Shown: positions 52,175 through 61,283, counted from the stretch's first letter. The stretch is 64,000 bases of DNA from Trueperella pecoris (GCF_014926385.1 NZ_CP053291.1:744001-808000), one strand, 5' to 3'. Notes: generated by a model from the letters alone, not told the origin. Made by a program: numbers and translations.

Positions 52175-53377
52175 ATGCGTAACTTCACTGCCCCTGAGAG
52201 GCGTTTTCTCGACTTTCTGATCGACGTGTGCGAACCAGCGGAAGGCGACGTTGTTGACCGGGAATTCCTCCGTGGCCAAATTCCGCACTTGACCGCCGAG
52301 GAAGGCTGCGACGTGCCGGACTGCCCATGTTTGAACTTCGCCTACGACGGGGTGCGCGTGTGGGACCATGCCGGCGATAAGGCGTTTCCGGCCTGGCGGG
52401 GCGGGGTCGACGAATACGGCAACGAGTTGGGCCCGCAGGCCCCCGAGCGCGTCGTGCTCAGCGCGAGCGTATGGAACTCAAACGTCGTCGTGCTCCTCTT
52501 TATCGACAACGGGATGATCTCCTTCCTCGAATTCGCGAGCGCCGACGACGACTACCCGCGCGGGCTTCCTGACCTTGGCAACCTCCTGGTCGAGCCGGAT
52601 GAGATCGAGCCTTCGTTCACGCCGTGGCCGATCCACGCGGCTATGGCGGCCCCCGATTTCCCTCCCGGCCTATTCAGGCTGTCGCGAAATGGAGACCTGT
52701 TCCATGCGTGGTTCGATGAGCTATGGAGTTTCGACATCCTTCCCCTCGATAGGCTGTACAACGAGCGTGAGGAAGGGCCGACCTTTTCGGTCATGCGGAT
52801 CGCCAAGACTGACATTGGCAACGTGCTCGGTGAGGGGAGTGAGAAGGAACAGCTCTGGTTCCATGGCACAAACTTCCATGAGCCGTGGGCGGCCACGGTC
52901 GATATCCTCGCCCGATACAGCGTTGACGACGACGTCTGGTACGAGGGCCCGCATCCCGGGTTTGCGAACGGTATCACGAAGCAGCTCGCCTCGCTCTTGC
53001 GTCGCCACCGCAACGACCAGCCGCAGCGACTTTATTCGGGCGAGGTGCTCATCGAGACGGTAGATCGATGGACGAGCGTGGCTCACGCCGCCTGGGAGGG
53101 CGGTCTCGTGCGCTTCATCGAGATAGAGACTGACTGGGATTGGGAGACCAACGTTGTCCAATCACGTAGCTTCAATATCGTTGTCACGTTATTAAACGGC
53201 GATGGGTTTTCGGCAACGCTCGCCGTCAGCGATGTTGGGGTCATTTACGCTGAAAGCATGGATGGTGATCCGGAAGAACGGGATGACGGCTACAAGGCTC
53301 TCATCGTTGGCCTTGCTCCCTTGCTGTGGAACGGCGGCCGCCGACCGCCGGAGGGAACGCACCGATTGCCTGCCTGA
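52175..53377 (+). CDS. Uncharacterised 400-residue protein
   Basis: No signal peptide or membrane helix. The N-terminus MRNFTAPERRFLDFLIDVCE is helical and is followed by a short segment with three cysteines and Pro (CDVPDCPCLNF). The rest is acidic and aromatic-rich (WSFDILPLDRLYNE, WFHGTNFHEPW, WDWETNVVQS). Codon use matches the host genes. Divergent from fumA and upstream of a permease without an obvious link. I do not recognise a family. Confidence 0.7.
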   Translation: MRNFTAPERRFLDFLIDVCEPAEGDVVDREFLRGQIPHLTAEEGCDVPDCPCLNFAYDGVRVWDHAGDKAFPAWRGGVDEYGNELGPQAPERVVLSASVWNSNVVVLLFIDNGMISFLEFASADDDYPRGLPDLGNLLVEPDEIEPSFTPWPIHAAMAAPDFPPGLFRLSRNGDLFHAWFDELWSFDILPLDRLYNEREEGPTFSVMRIAKTDIGNVLGEGSEKEQLWFHGTNFHEPWAATVDILARYSVDDDVWYEGPHPGFANGITKQLASLLRRHRNDQPQRLYSGEVLIETVDRWTSVAHAAWEGGLVRFIEIETDWDWETNVVQSRSFNIVVTLLNGDGFSATLAVSDVGVIYAESMDGDPEERDDGYKALIVGLAPLLWNGGRRPPEGTHRLPA

Positions 53378-53423
53378 TGGACTCAGAAGCGCCACGAGCG
53401 GTCGCCGGGCTAAGATCGAGCCC

Positions 53424-54836
53424 GTGAAAACTACATCTGAGCTTACTCGTGGCCTAACGTCTGGCCAGGTTGCCATGATCGCGCTCTCTGGTGCGCTTGG
53501 CACCGGCCTCTTCCTCGGCTCCGGATCCGTCATTGCTTTGGCGGGCCCTGCCACCGTCTTTTCCTATGCCATCGCGGGGGCCCTTGCACTCGCGATCGTG
53601 TGGGCGCTGGCGGAAATGGTGACTGTTCACCCCGTGCCCGGCGGGCATGGCGCGGTGGCGGCCGCCTATTTGGGACGCTTTGGTGGCTTCGTGACGCGCT
53701 GGAACTTCGCTATCACGATGATGGTCGCTGTTGGTGCGGAGGTCGTCGCGTCGGCTACCTACCTTACCTACTGGTTTGAGGGTCTGCCGCTGTGGTTGGG
53801 GACAATTCTGTGTTCAGCCTTTATCGGCGCTTTGAACATGTTCTCCGTTCACCTTTACGGCTCGAGCGAGTACTGGTTTTCCATGATCAAGGTCGTTGCC
53901 ATCGTCGTCTTCATCCTGCTGGGCTTTGCCGTGGTGTTTGGAGCGGTTCCAGGGCACGACGCCGCAGGGGTCGCGAACCTGACCAACCAGGGCGGGTTCA
54001 TGCCGAAGGGCGTCACTGGCATGCTCGCAGCCGCCTGTATGGCTGTTTTTGCCTTCGGAGGTATCGAGAATGTTTCTGTTGGGGCGGCCGAGACGGCCAA
54101 CCCCAAGCGTGACATTCCGCGCGCCGCGCACACGATGATCTGGCGTTTGCTGATTTTCTATGTCGGTGCCATCCTCGTGGTGCTGATGCTCCAGCCGTGG
54201 ACCGAGACCGCGGCCGAGACGGGCACGGTCGAGCAGTCGCCGTTCGTCAAGGTCCTTGCTCTCACGGGCGTGACGGGCGCGTCGCACTTGATGAATGCCG
54301 TGCTGATTATTGCTGCTCTTTCGGCCGCTAACGGCTGCCTTTACTCGTCAAGCCGCATGTTCCATTCGCTTGCCGTCGATCGCGAGGCCCCGCACTTTGC
54401 GGCCTATACCAACGCTAAGGGTGCTCCGCGCGGTGCGGTTCTTCTTGCCATGGTCGGCATGGCGATTGCGGCTGCCCTGGCGATTCTCAGCCCGGGTAAC
54501 GTCTTCATGTGGCTATACGGCATGGCGACCATCGGCATTCTTGTCACGTGGGTCATGGTGATGGCCACCCACTTGGCCTTCCGGAGCAAGCGTGCGCGCG
54601 CTGGGCTCCCGTTGCCCGAAAATCGGTTGTGGGGCAGCCCGGTGACGAACGTTCTCGCGCTCGTTGCCACCATCGCCATTTTCATCGCCTTGTATTGGCT
54701 GCTTCCGATCGTGTGGTACGCGGGCATTCCCTACATTGTGGCGCTTTGTGCCGGTTATTGGGCGTTGCATCGCACTCGCGATCTTCCTCAGCCTCGTGAC
54801 CTGCTTGTCGAGTCGCTCGCCAGCCGTGATGCCTGA
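53424..54836 (+). CDS. Amino-acid permease (AAT/APC family), second
   Basis: 470 residues, 12 helices. It begins VKTTSELTRGLTSGQVAMIA and has LSGALGTGLFLGSGSVIALA, GAAETANPKRDIPRAAHTM and YSSSRMFHSLAVDREAP, the AAT permease pattern, though less typical than the CycA-like gene at 45.7 kb. GTG 53424 lies seven bases after TAAGAT (53411-53416), with no ribosome site, so the transcript is probably leaderless. Confidence 0.87.
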   Translation: MKTTSELTRGLTSGQVAMIALSGALGTGLFLGSGSVIALAGPATVFSYAIAGALALAIVWALAEMVTVHPVPGGHGAVAAAYLGRFGGFVTRWNFAITMMVAVGAEVVASATYLTYWFEGLPLWLGTILCSAFIGALNMFSVHLYGSSEYWFSMIKVVAIVVFILLGFAVVFGAVPGHDAAGVANLTNQGGFMPKGVTGMLAAACMAVFAFGGIENVSVGAAETANPKRDIPRAAHTMIWRLLIFYVGAILVVLMLQPWTETAAETGTVEQSPFVKVLALTGVTGASHLMNAVLIIAALSAANGCLYSSSRMFHSLAVDREAPHFAAYTNAKGAPRGAVLLAMVGMAIAAALAILSPGNVFMWLYGMATIGILVTWVMVMATHLAFRSKRARAGLPLPENRLWGSPVTNVLALVATIAIFIALYWLLPIVWYAGIPYIVALCAGYWALHRTRDLPQPRDLLVESLASRDA

Positions 54837-54857
54837 GGTGTGTCCATAAAACCAATA

Positions 54858-54891
54858 TGTCAAGCACCCTTGACGTCAAGGGTGCTTGACA
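54858..54891. repeat. Perfect 34-bp palindrome
   Basis: TGTCAAGCACCCTTGAC followed directly by its exact complement, no spacer. It overlaps a TTGACA (54886-54891) that could be a -35 box. Either a symmetric regulator site in front of the membrane-protein/XRE pair or a tight hairpin after the permease. Confidence 0.75.
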
Positions 54892-54893
54892 TT

Positions 54894-54925
54894 AGAGTGG
54901 TGTTCACGCACCACTCTTGGTTTTT
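54894..54925 (+). terminator. Terminator after the second permease
   Basis: AGAGTGGTG (54894-54902) pairs with CACCACTCT (54909-54917), six-base loop, followed by TGGTTTTT. It ends 24 bp before the next gene, so it may also act as an attenuator in that gene's leader. Confidence 0.7.
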
Positions 54926-54948
54926 CGGGCTCGAAGAAAGGCATCGCT

Positions 54949-55395
54949 ATGAAGAAGCAAACACGCTGGGGGCGTACCCCGGCCGGCCGCCCCGCCATGC
55001 TCGTCGCCATCCCGCTTGGCGTTCTGATCGGGATCTTGCTGGGGGTCATCTTCAGCTTGATTCGTGGGTTGCAGGCGGAAGATGTCGTCCTATATTTCGC
55101 AGTCATGGCAGCGATGACAGCGCCGATCGGCATCGCCCTCGCGTGGGCTATCGTTGTTGATCGCTCCACGCTCACGGGCGCGATTGCTCACCCTGAGGTG
55201 AGCGTTGAGAGTCACTGGCATAGACAAGCGGCTCAAATCAGTTTCTTTGCACTTCTTAATGTCAGTGGTTGGGGATCGGCGATTGCTGCAGCACTCAATG
55301 AGGAAAAAATTTCGTTTACTCTTCTCGCGGTGGCTCTCTTTAGCGTCGTGGTGTTTGCCGTCGCGTATTTCATTCAAAAGCGGCGTGGAGCATGA
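54949..55395 (+). CDS. Small membrane protein paired with an XRE regulator
   Basis: 148 residues with four hydrophobic helices (about 17-36, 46-66, 94-112, 120-142); start MKKQTRWGRTPAGRP is basic and cytoplasmic. GAAGAAAGG precedes ATG 54949. The gene overlaps the downstream regulator by four bases (ATGA). Such membrane-protein/XRE pairs are common in Gram-positives and often autoregulated; function unknown. Confidence 0.75.
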   Translation: MKKQTRWGRTPAGRPAMLVAIPLGVLIGILLGVIFSLIRGLQAEDVVLYFAVMAAMTAPIGIALAWAIVVDRSTLTGAIAHPEVSVESHWHRQAAQISFFALLNVSGWGSAIAAALNEEKISFTLLAVALFSVVVFAVAYFIQKRRGA

Positions 55396-55613
55396 AGAAC
55401 GACATCGTCGAGCTTCGCAGAGAACGAGGCTGGTCGCAACAGCTACTCGCCGACAAATTGGGGGTGAGTAGACAAACGATTATCTCTATCGAAAAGGGAC
55501 GTTTCGATCCTTCGCTACCCCTTGCTTTTGACATTGCGTGTGTTTTTGGGAAAACAATCGAAGCGGTTTTCTTCCCCGACCGATGCTTGTCAACCTTTCA
55601 TGAGTCGGTCTAA
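55392..55613 (+). CDS. XRE-family transcriptional regulator (YgzD-like, 73 aa)
   Basis: Single HTH_3 domain: VELRRERGWSQQLLADKLGV, SRQTIISIEKGRFDPSLPLA, then FGKTIEAVFFPD. This compact form, ending soon after 'IE.VF', matches regulators that control the co-transcribed membrane gene. The 34-bp palindrome upstream of the pair is a candidate operator. Confidence 0.9.
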   Translation: MKNDIVELRRERGWSQQLLADKLGVSRQTIISIEKGRFDPSLPLAFDIACVFGKTIEAVFFPDRCLSTFHESV

Positions 55614-55938
55614 TTGATTTTGGCGGTCTGTGGTTGGTTCCGGGGTGTTAGTTGCTCAGGCGGGGTGCGACCCTTGCGTCTTCGCTGGCGCCGTCCTTAG
55701 TGCTCGTGCCGCATTAAGGAGATTGGCGCTGTGTCGATCTGCTGCAGATTAGTACAGTGCCAAACAGCTCATTGCGGTTTCGGCAGGCCGGGCTCTGCCG
55801 GCAGGCCCAGCATGGAAGCACCCGGCACGAAGCATGAACTTGGGCCCCACCAGAGCCGTGTATGGATCGGTGTTCACGATCTTTCGCCAGCTTCCAGAAC
55901 CTCAATGACCCAGAATTCTCGTGCCCAATAACGGGAGA
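55614..55938. other. Intergenic region holding palindromic element 2
   Basis: No gene with coding character. A GC-rich hairpin (GGCAGGCCGGG ... CTGCCGGCAGGCC region, 55780-55806) follows element 2, as a similar hairpin follows element 3. The right side is interrupted by IS30-type element insertion at 55939. Confidence 0.5.
55723..55763. repeat. Interspersed palindromic element, copy 2 (degenerate)
   Basis: Arms 55723-55740 and 55746-55763 pair with several G-T wobbles around GCTGC. The core CGCTGT ... ATCTGC ... AGATTAGTACAG and the right flank AACAGCTCATTGCGG parallel copy 3. Confidence 0.7.
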
Positions 55939-57396
55939 TTCAGGGGGTCGATGCATCATTTTTTAACAACTCGGCCAGTGTCTCACGTGGGGTCATTCCG
56001 TTCAAGACAACTCGGGCTCGGTCGTTGAGTTCGTCTTGGACGAAAGCGACTTCCTCGTCGGTGATGTCAGCGAAGTTAGTTCCCTTGGGGAAGTATTCAC
56101 GAATATCACGATTCAGGCGTTCATTCGACGGACGCTGCCACGGGCTATGCGGGTCAGCGAAGTAGACCTTGATATTGGTATCGACCTTGAACTGGGCTAC
56201 CTGCGCCATCTCACTACCTTGATCCCAGGTGATCGAGGAGAAGGCCTTACTGGGCAAGGTCTGAACCATCTGGGTCAGTTTCTCAATCACGGTCGGTGAA
56301 TCATGGCTCACCCCAAGACGAGCGATCAGCAAAAACCGTGAAGAGCGCTCGACTAGGGTGATCAGCGCTGTGTGCTTGCCCTTACCACCACCGATAATTA
56401 AATCTCCTTCCCAGTGACCTGGCGTCAGGCGCCCATCGACCTCGTGGGGGCGCAAATCGATTGAAGCGCCCTCGACCCACGTCTTACGCCCGCGCCCGGG
56501 AGTGCCAGCAAGAGCAGAACGAGCAATACGCCGTTGACGACCCGAACGCAGTCCTTTCTCCCGTTTAAGCTCTTGCCGTAATGCCCCACCCCCGTGAACA
56601 TACAAAGCCTGATAAATCGTTTCATGAGACACACGCATCTGCCGATCATCTCCATAATCATGACGCAAACGAACACTGATTTGCTGGGGAGAATAACGCT
56701 TATTTAACAGCTCAACCACCTTCTGACGCAGCGCCACATGGGTAGTAAGCTTGCCCGGCTTAGGACGAGAACGACGCTGATGAGCGCACTGATGAGCCCA
56801 GCGAGCATCATAAGAACCATCAGGAAAAGCACCACGATTAATCTCACGCGTCACCGATGACGGACTACGCCCCAAACTTAAAGCGATCTGCCGAGCCGAC
56901 TTACCATCAGCTAACCCCAACCCGATCGCCACGCGCTCTTCAAGCGTCATACGCCGGCCTCGACCAACCCTGCCATTACCAACCCGGTCAACACTGGCCA
57001 CGACCGTGGCCCCACCAACACGGCCCCGTTGCAAAACTTCAACCATAGGCCCCAACATAGCCTGTTTCCCACGAACCCAGTTCGGACTATGACCAACCCG
57101 TTTCGCGATCTCGGCAACCGGCAAGCCCTCAGCCGTCAACTGCCACACCCGTACCCTAGCAGCCGCACGAGCCTGCGCCGGCCCACCCTGCCCACGGACC
57201 AACACTAAACCCGCCCCACGAGCCCAGACCTGAACCGAGTGACAATTAACCTTCAACTCACGAGCAACACTTGCACACGAACGTCCAGAAGCAACCAAGG
57301 CCACCGCATGATCACGAAACGACTGCGAATAAGGCCGAATCGGCGATCTACCAACCATTCAACACACTCCAAAAAGTAGTGCATTGACCCCTGGAA
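55939..57396 (-). mobile_element. IS30-family element (about 1458 bp)
   Basis: Ends are imperfect inverted repeats: TTCAGGGGGTCGATGC (55939) and, reading inward from 57396, TTCCAGGGGTCAATGC. It contains a single transposase frame whose stop codon lies in the left repeat. No clear target duplication is visible. Confidence 0.85.
55940..57358 (-). CDS. IS30-family transposase
   Basis: 472 residues, larger than typical IS30 (~385) because of an N-terminal region with two HTH segments (SFRDHAVALVASGRSCASVA and LPVAEIAKRVGHSPNWVRG). The IS30 HTH (LEERVAIGLGLADGKSARQI) and a DDE core follow: GHWEGDLIIGGG, ITWDQGSEMAQ and the late NERLNRDIREYFPKGTNF with the catalytic Glu. The frame is uninterrupted, so it is probably active. 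Confidence 0.93.
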   Translation of the reverse strand: MVGRSPIRPYSQSFRDHAVALVASGRSCASVARELKVNCHSVQVWARGAGLVLVRGQGGPAQARAAARVRVWQLTAEGLPVAEIAKRVGHSPNWVRGKQAMLGPMVEVLQRGRVGGATVVASVDRVGNGRVGRGRRMTLEERVAIGLGLADGKSARQIALSLGRSPSSVTREINRGAFPDGSYDARWAHQCAHQRRSRPKPGKLTTHVALRQKVVELLNKRYSPQQISVRLRHDYGDDRQMRVSHETIYQALYVHGGGALRQELKREKGLRSGRQRRIARSALAGTPGRGRKTWVEGASIDLRPHEVDGRLTPGHWEGDLIIGGGKGKHTALITLVERSSRFLLIARLGVSHDSPTVIEKLTQMVQTLPSKAFSSITWDQGSEMAQVAQFKVDTNIKVYFADPHSPWQRPSNERLNRDIREYFPKGTNFADITDEEVAFVQDELNDRARVVLNGMTPRETLAELLKNDASTP

Positions 57397-57553
57397 CCTA
57401 CCAACAAAAGGGCTCCCTGCTACCCCCACAAACTCTTGGCAGATAGGGGCGCATATGGGGCTAATTGCGGCGATACGCTTTTCCAGGCCGCCGTCTGACA
57501 CTGGCAGGCATCTTGGGTCTTTCGTGGCGGGGGGTAAACGATATCCTAAAAAC

Positions 57554-58255
57554 ATGGTCAAGCTTTCGCGCCTTTGCTCGCTCGTTGGCTTGCTGTGTCT
57601 CGCCTTTACTCTGGGAGGGTGTGTTGACCAGGAGAAGACCGCCGCCGATTTCGGCATTGACATCGTGAGATCCCCCGCCGATTACAACCGCAACGGGATA
57701 GACGACTACACGGACTTTGTTAGAGGCGCTCGTCGTGATGCGCAAAATTACCCTCGTTATGACGGCTCCTACGTCACAGGTGGATACCCGGCAGAAGACG
57801 TCGGGGTGTGTGCCGACGTCGTGTGGCGAGCTTTTCGTGAAGCTGGATATTCCCTTAAAGATATGGTCGACGCCGATATCGCTGCCAACCCCACGCATTA
57901 TCCTCGCGCGAGCCAACCCGACCCCAATATCGATTTCCGTAGAGTGAAGAACCTTCATGTCTTTTTCGCCAAATATGCCCAGCAACTGACTCTCGACGTG
58001 GGCCGGATTGATCAGTGGATGCCGGGGGACATCGTCATCTTTGCCAATCCTGACCACATCGGCATTGTGTCAGAAAAACGCGGCAGTAAGGGTGTTCCTT
58101 ACCTTATTCATAACGGTGGTCAAAAGAATCGAGAAGAGAATTTCCTCGGAAGCCCACTAGCCACTATTGATACTAGTTATCAGCCCATTGGTCACTACAG
58201 GTTTGACGCTAACAAGATTGACCCGGATTTACTCAGGCCATGGACAGCCAACTGA
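57554..58255 (+). CDS. DUF1287 lipoprotein (NlpC/P60-like)
   Basis: 233 residues. Lipobox LGGC gives lipidated Cys23 after a hydrophobic signal. The DUF1287 part contains VGVCADVVWRAFREAGY (candidate catalytic Cys), PDPNIDFRRVKNLHVFF, WMPGDIVIF, PDHIGIVSEKR (candidate His) and YLIHNGG. These features are compatible with a papain-like amidase or hydrolase on the cell surface, but activity has not been shown for the family as far as I know. It converges with the PAP2 gene, overlapping by 27 bp. Confidence 0.82.
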   Translation: MVKLSRLCSLVGLLCLAFTLGGCVDQEKTAADFGIDIVRSPADYNRNGIDDYTDFVRGARRDAQNYPRYDGSYVTGGYPAEDVGVCADVVWRAFREAGYSLKDMVDADIAANPTHYPRASQPDPNIDFRRVKNLHVFFAKYAQQLTLDVGRIDQWMPGDIVIFANPDHIGIVSEKRGSKGVPYLIHNGGQKNREENFLGSPLATIDTSYQPIGHYRFDANKIDPDLLRPWTAN

Positions 58256-58972
58256 GTCTGTTTTAGCTGAGCAAATATCGCGCTGATGAGGCGCCTGCTG
58301 GGCCGTCGTAAAGAGCAAAGCAGCATATCCCACACAAAGAACGGCCAATCCAATTGCCAGACCACCCAGAATGTCAGTCAACCAGTGGTAGCCCAAGTAG
58401 ATACGGCTTGCCCCAACCAAGAGCGCGTGAATAAGCCAAAATATAACGAGTACGTTGCGCCAGCGCCGATGGCCCCTCGCGAGAAAATAGGTGAGCACGC
58501 CGATGACGACAAATGTATTGAGCGTGTGTCCGCTCGGAAAAGCGTACGATCCCAAAAAATCGCCTATTTGGTGAAAGAAGGGCGGACGGTCGCGTCCGAT
58601 GAGGTGTTTCAAAAGGGAAGTCAACCCTAGCCCGGTTAGCATCGTCGATGTGGCGATCAGACCTTGCAAATACTGCGCCTTCACTATTAGCGTGACAACG
58701 AGCAGGGCCGCCACTGGTACAAGGAACCATGCCGTGCCCATAAAAGTAAAAATCTGTGCAATTGATGTCAGCCATGGTGCTCGCAAGCCTAATGCGCCAC
58801 AAGTAACAGGCGGGTCCCAGACCGTCAGGGAACCCCGGCGGAGCACGCCTTCTACCAACACAGCAGTGACCAATGCGGCGATTGTGAAAACTGCGGCGGG
58901 ATACAGCCATTGCTGGCTAGGTGCGTTGCCCAGAAATTTGCTTTGTGGGTTATGTCGATTCTTTTGCATCAA
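58229..58972 (-). CDS. PAP2-superfamily lipid phosphatase
   Basis: 247 residues, six helices. The three PAP2 motifs are present: KHLIGRDRPP (K-x6-RP), PSGHTLN and SRIYLGYHWLTD. Acts on phosphatidic acid, undecaprenyl pyrophosphate or similar lipid phosphates outside the membrane. The active site faces outward. Confidence 0.9.
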   Translation of the reverse strand: MMQKNRHNPQSKFLGNAPSQQWLYPAAVFTIAALVTAVLVEGVLRRGSLTVWDPPVTCGALGLRAPWLTSIAQIFTFMGTAWFLVPVAALLVVTLIVKAQYLQGLIATSTMLTGLGLTSLLKHLIGRDRPPFFHQIGDFLGSYAFPSGHTLNTFVVIGVLTYFLARGHRRWRNVLVIFWLIHALLVGASRIYLGYHWLTDILGGLAIGLAVLCVGYAALLFTTAQQAPHQRDICSAKTDSVGCPWPE

Positions 58973-59535
58973 CTCTATTGTCTACCCTTCGGCTGGTGGC
59001 TCGGGTCATTCTTACTCCATTAATTTTCGTAGCCTGTGGGGGCGGACCCTGTTCGGCGTTGCGCTGTCGTAAACCTGTGTGCAAATCGTGGAGAAAAGGA
59101 GCTTCGGTGCGCGTCCCGGGTTGGGTATCTAGATCACCCGGTCACCAAGTATCTCAATAGCGCCTTTCCGAAAACCTTGCCTATGACTTTGGTCTCATGC
59201 TGGCTATGTGAGGCTCGGGTTTAACCTTGTAAATTCGGGCTTTTGTGGGTGTCGGGCCAACATCTTTAAGGCTGTGCTCTTGTTCAGGACTTTACTGTGA
59301 AAAATTCACTCGGATTGACCTGCGACCGCGTCTTTTCGGGGGTGAACAGTCTGTGTGGACTGCCTACAGCGCCTTCCTATGTTGAGGTGTATTGCGGGAT
59401 TGTGTCTGTCGAAATGCAAGGTGTTTCCTGGAGTTTCCGGGGTTGGCATATGTGCTTAGGGAGTGGGGATGAGCGTCTCGTGGCGGTAGTGTCGCCGGGT
59501 CGTCGTCGGGGAAAGTTTTTGTTGGAAGAAAATCC
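58973..59535. other. 563-bp intergenic region without a clear gene
   Basis: Contains the PAP2 promoter on the left and the sqr promoter on the right. Several T-rich and G-rich strings are present, but no frame has coding character and no strong hairpin was found apart from the operator at its right end. Confidence 0.5.
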
Positions 59536-59561
59536 CATACCCCGCGGGGTATGCGGTATGA
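59536..59561 (+). promoter_or_regulatory. CsoR/CstR-type operator and -10 box of the sqr operon
   Basis: Perfect 16-bp palindrome ATACCCCGCGGGGTAT (59536-59551) lies five bases before TATGAT (59556-59561). AT-rich ends and C4/G4 blocks are characteristic of CsoR-family operators, including persulfide-sensing CstR which controls sulfide-oxidation genes. The site would block RNA polymerase at the spacer. No csoR/cstR gene is in the window. Confidence 0.75.
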
Positions 59562-59610
59562 TTGGTAAAGAGCGGCAACGATGCTGCGCAGAGAAATGGC
59601 TGGAGGAAAA

Positions 59611-61074
59611 ATGGCCACTGTAGTAGTTCTCGGAGCGGGAATCTCCGGGCACACAACTGCCTTGCATCTGAAGAGGATGCTAGGCAGAGATCACAAGGTT
59701 ATTGTTGTCAGTCCCAATTCGCACTGGAATTGGATCCCATCGAATATTTGGGTGGGCGTCGGACGCATGGGGAAGAAGGACGTCGTCTTCCCACTCGCAC
59801 CGATCTACAAGCGTAAGGGCGTACAGTTTGAACAAGCTCGAGCAACCGTAATCCATCCGGAAGGCGATGCAACAGATGAGCGGCCCTATGTTGAGATCGT
59901 CTACACTGACCCGAATCGTGAGGGTGAAGAAGCTCGCCTTCACTACGATTACCTCGTCAACGCCACTGGCCCCAAGCTCAACTTTGGCGCCACGCCGGGC
60001 TTGGGTCCCGAGGGCGGACACACTGTCTCGGTCTGCACTGCTGAACACGCTGTTGAGGCAAACGAGAAGCTCCTTGAATCCATTGAGAAGATGAAGAAAG
60101 GCGAGCATCAAACGCTCGTTGTCGGCATGGGCGCAGGTAACTGTACCTGCGAGGGTGCAGCTTTCGAATACGCCTTCAACGTGGACCATGAACTGAAGCG
60201 TCACGGTGTTCGCGATAAAGCCGACCTGATCTACCTCACCAACGAGTACGAACTCGGCGATTTCGGCGTCGGTGGGATGCAATTCGTCGAGCGAGGATTC
60301 AAACAGTCCTCGAAGATGTGGACCGAGTCCATCTTCACCGAACGTGGCGTTGCCTCGATTCTCGGCGCGGGATGCAAGGAAATCACTGAAGACACAATCA
60401 AGTACGAGCGTGTTGACGATGATAAGACTTACGAACTCAAGTACGACTTCGCAATGCTCCTGCCGCCTTTCTCCGGTCAGGGCCTGTCAGCCGTAGATAA
60501 GCATGGCAAGCCAATCGAGGGCCTGTTCAACCCGGCAAACTTCATGAAGGTTGACGGCAACTACACTCCCAAGAGCTACGACGAATGGCTCGCTACAGAT
60601 TGGCCGGAGAAGTACGAGGTTCCTCAGTATCCGAACATGTTTGCTGTTGGTATTGCCTTTGCCCCGCCACATGCTATCTCGAAGCCGCGCACTTCTGCGT
60701 TGGGAACCCCGATCGCTCCGGCGCCGCCGCGCACTGGAATGCCCTCGGGCGTAATGGGCAAGACCGTCGCTCTGACAATTCGTGACCGCATCAAGAATGG
60801 AGATTCTGCGCCGGCTCATGAGGCTTCGATGGCTCGTCTCGGTGCCGTCTGCGTCGCATCGGCAGGCAGTGGCATGCTCAATGGCTCGGCAGCTTCGATG
60901 GCGATGTATCCGGTTGTTCCGAATAACCAAAAGTACCCCAATACCGGGGGGCGTAATTCCAAGCTGACGACCGGTAAGGTGGGCTTGTCTGGTCACTGGA
61001 TGAAGACATTTCTTCACTATCTGTTTATTTACAAGGCGAAGGCCCTGCCGGGCTGGACCCTCATTCCGGAATAA
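59611..61074 (+). CDS. sqr: Sulfide:quinone oxidoreductase-like flavoprotein
   Basis: 487 residues starting MATVVVLGAGISGHTTALHL (FAD-binding GxGxxG). ATG 59611 is preceded by GGAGG. Further parts are SPNSHWNWIPSNIWVGVG, LVNATGPKLNFGATPG, GMGAGNCTCEGAAFEY (cysteine pair) and ELGDFGVGGMQF, then a C-terminal amphipathic helix. It resembles membrane-associated SQR enzymes that oxidise sulfide and pass electrons to quinone. The CstR-like operator supports sulfide or persulfide detoxification. Two or three conserved cysteines are expected; which pair is catalytic here is not certain. Confidence 0.8.
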   Translation: MATVVVLGAGISGHTTALHLKRMLGRDHKVIVVSPNSHWNWIPSNIWVGVGRMGKKDVVFPLAPIYKRKGVQFEQARATVIHPEGDATDERPYVEIVYTDPNREGEEARLHYDYLVNATGPKLNFGATPGLGPEGGHTVSVCTAEHAVEANEKLLESIEKMKKGEHQTLVVGMGAGNCTCEGAAFEYAFNVDHELKRHGVRDKADLIYLTNEYELGDFGVGGMQFVERGFKQSSKMWTESIFTERGVASILGAGCKEITEDTIKYERVDDDKTYELKYDFAMLLPPFSGQGLSAVDKHGKPIEGLFNPANFMKVDGNYTPKSYDEWLATDWPEKYEVPQYPNMFAVGIAFAPPHAISKPRTSALGTPIAPAPPRTGMPSGVMGKTVALTIRDRIKNGDSAPAHEASMARLGAVCVASAGSGMLNGSAASMAMYPVVPNNQKYPNTGGRNSKLTTGKVGLSGHWMKTFLHYLFIYKAKALPGWTLIPE

Positions 61075-61092
61075 AAAGAGGAGGGGACACTC

Positions 61093-61266
61093 GTGAATCC
61101 GAATGCAGATAACCCGACGATCATCCGTACCTATGAGGATGCTCCTGTTCCTACTCGGCTGACCCTACATTTCCGTAAGAACGTGATCTGGCAGCTCGGC
61201 CACTTCATTGCTTCCGCACTCGGGACGTTGGGCATGGTTGTCAGGGGACACGACAAGAAGATGTAG
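61093..61266 (+). CDS. 57-residue protein co-transcribed with sqr
   Basis: GTG 61093 follows GAGGAGGGG, 18 bp after the sqr stop. The product has a polar N-terminus (NPNADNPTIIRTYEDAPVP), then LTLHFRKNVIWQLGHF and a short hydrophobic helix (IASALGTLGMVV), ending GHDKKM. It may peripherally bind the membrane or SQR. I do not recognise a family; the strong ribosome site and operon position support it being real. Confidence 0.72.
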   Translation: MNPNADNPTIIRTYEDAPVPTRLTLHFRKNVIWQLGHFIASALGTLGMVVRGHDKKM

Positions 61267-61283
61267 CCGCTAGGCTGATCTGA

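Noticed and set aside
53202-53423. N-terminal extension of the second permease to 53202
   Set aside because: It overlaps the upstream gene in another frame and adds non-membrane residues; GTG 53424 gives the normal family start.
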